DNA from: an uncultured Aquabacterium sp.
Lineage (GTDB): Bacteria > Pseudomonadota > Gammaproteobacteria > Burkholderiales > Burkholderiaceae_C
Assembly: GCA_937923225.1 (NCBI GenBank)
Contig: CALAKR010000504.1
Location: 1 to 7,683, forward strand
DNA: 7,683 nt
Direction of reading: 5' to 3'
Below are positions 6,931 through 7,683 of the stretch, piece after piece; positions within the stretch are counted from its first letter, which is position 1, and the number at the start of each line of letters is the position of its first letter. The notes below the pieces were generated by a model. That model was given only the letters and a program-made list of their open reading frames with translations, had not been told where the DNA came from and ran no database searches. The position numbers and the translations under genes are program-made.

Positions 6931-7417
6931 TGGCCGCCTCCGCAGGCAAGCCTGCCGGGGCGTCATCCGCCCCCAGGATCGGTGCGAACGGCGACAGCCC
7001 ATCGGTGCTGACCACCAGTTGCCGATCGCCCAGGCGCAGGATCAGGCTCTGCGCGCCGATCACGGGCTCCGGGCCCAGCACGATGCTGGTGGCCCCGACC
7101 ACCTCGGCGCGCACATCGCGCTCCATCCATTGCAGGGAAGGTGCCAGGGCCGGCGGCAGCCCCAGGAACTGGTAGTCGGCGCCGGATTCGGCCCCCCGCG
7201 GGATCCACAGCACCGTCATGCCCCCGGCACGGGCCTGGGAGCGGGCTGATTCGAGCAAGGCCACCAGACGGGCCGCCTCACGCTCCAGCCGCGAGGTGGA
7301 CGGATCCGGAATGGCGAAGCTGACCACCGCCGCCGTGATGGCGATGATCGCCACCACGACCATGAGCTCCAGCAGCGTGAAGCCGCGGCGCTTATTGCCA
7401 GGAGCCGATGTCGGCAT
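6920..7417 (-). CDS. gspH: GspH, minor pseudopilin
   Basis: GspH links the pseudopilus shaft of GspG subunits to the I-J-K tip. With the chosen start the product is 165 residues. A basic leader ending NKRRG (8-12) precedes FTLLELMVVVAI, giving cleavage before Phe13 and Glu17 at mature position 5. The membrane helix runs to about 34. It is followed by the helical LEREAARLVALLESARSQAR, a recognisable H-family segment, and a beta-rich C-terminal domain containing GADYQFLGLP. I chose the ATG at 7417: GAAGG lies 5 bases upstream (7423-7427). It overlaps the 3' end of gspG by 26 bases, so the leader is encoded in both frames. An in-frame ATG at 7444 would add 9 residues and increase the overlap. 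The 3' end overlaps gspI by 11 bases. Confidence 0.94.
   Translation of the reverse strand: MPTSAPGNKRRGFTLLELMVVVAIIAITAAVVSFAIPDPSTSRLEREAARLVALLESARSQARAGGMTVLWIPRGAESGADYQFLGLPPALAPSLQWMERDVRAEVVGATSIVLGPEPVIGAQSLILRLGDRQLVVSTDGLSPFAPILGADDAPAGLPAEAANVR
6937..6941 (-). promoter_or_regulatory. Ribosome-binding site of gspI
   Basis: GGAGG on the minus strand, 6 bases before the ATG at 6930, is one of the best matches to the Shine-Dalgarno consensus among the gene starts in this window. It lies inside the 3' end of gspH. It fixes the start of gspI and therefore the unusually long, Arg/His-rich leader peptide. Confidence 0.65.
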
Positions 7418-7683
7418 CCTTGCCTTCGCCGCCGCTCTGGCCATCAGCGCCAAAGCTGAACACGTCGACGCCAGCGGCGTTCTTCACGCCCGGGTTGACG
7501 TACTGGTAATCATTGCCCCAGGGATCCTTGGGCAGCTTTTCCAGGTAAGGCTTCCAGTTGGCCGGGTTGGGCCCCGCCGAAGGCTTGACCACCAGGGCCT
7601 GCAGGCCTTGCTCGGCCGTGGGGTAGCGCTGGTTGTCCAGGCGGTACAGCTTGAGGGCCTGCATCAGGTTGGACACGTCGGTG
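7392..7683 (-). CDS. gspG: GspG, major pseudopilin (5' end cut off by window edge)
   Basis: GspG polymerises into the shaft of the pseudopilus. Only the last 96 residues and the stop (TAA at 7394-7392) are present; the prepilin signature and membrane helix lie beyond the right edge. The visible part is highly typical: the end of the long helix with LMQALKLYRLDNQRYPTAEQ, then NWKPYLEKLPKDPWGNDYQY, then the C-terminal loop FGADGQSGGEGKDADIGSW. The aspartates in this loop correspond to the calcium-binding site known to stabilise GspG proteins. The family is usually about 145 residues, so roughly a third is missing. The gene overlaps gspH by 26 bases. Confidence 0.97.
   Translation of the reverse strand, partial: TDVSNLMQALKLYRLDNQRYPTAEQGLQALVVKPSAGPNPANWKPYLEKLPKDPWGNDYQYVNPGVKNAAGVDVFSFGADGQSGGEGKDADIGSWQ

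Noticed and set aside
5815..7011. A 398-codon open frame on the plus strand
   Set aside because: It is antisense to gspJ and gspI and rich in His, Gln and Arg without any motif; the minus-strand genes there are certain.

Overview
This window is a minus-strand run of general secretion pathway (type II secretion system, T2SS) genes. Every gene in it reads right to left. It is visibly GC-rich, with G/C-ending codons preferred throughout. The protein sequences and compact layout suggest a betaproteobacterium, probably of the order Burkholderiales; this is an inference from recalled family resemblance, not from a search.

In transcription order (from high coordinates to low) the genes are gspG (3' part only, running off the right edge), gspH, gspI, gspJ, gspK, gspL, gspM, gspN and gspD (5' part only, running off the left edge). 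GspG is the major pseudopilin and GspH, I, J and K are the minor pseudopilins. GspL and GspM form part of the inner-membrane platform. GspN is an accessory inner-membrane protein and GspD is the outer-membrane secretin. The order G-H-I-J-K-L-M-N-D, with the secretin gene last, is the one known from the Xanthomonas xps cluster and differs from the C-D-E-F-G order of enterobacterial clusters. gspC, gspE and gspF are not in the window.

The genes are tightly packed: G/H overlap by 26 bases, H/I overlap by 11, and I/J, J/K, L/M, M/N and N/D are separated by 3 to 13 bases. The exception is a 112-base gap between gspK and gspL. It contains the most A+T-rich patch of the window and promoter-like hexamers, so gspLMND may be transcribed separately from the pseudopilin genes.

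Together the encoded parts would assemble a periplasmic pseudopilus (G with an H-I-J-K tip) on a platform (L-M) and push folded exoproteins through the GspD channel. I see no RNA genes, mobile elements, CRISPR arrays or convincing terminators, and no stretch over 300 bases without a gene. I do not see a new biological system here. The points worth a second look are the K/L gap, serine-rich loops in GspD encoded by short repeats, an apparently extended GspN N-terminus, and unusual leader peptides on GspI and GspJ.
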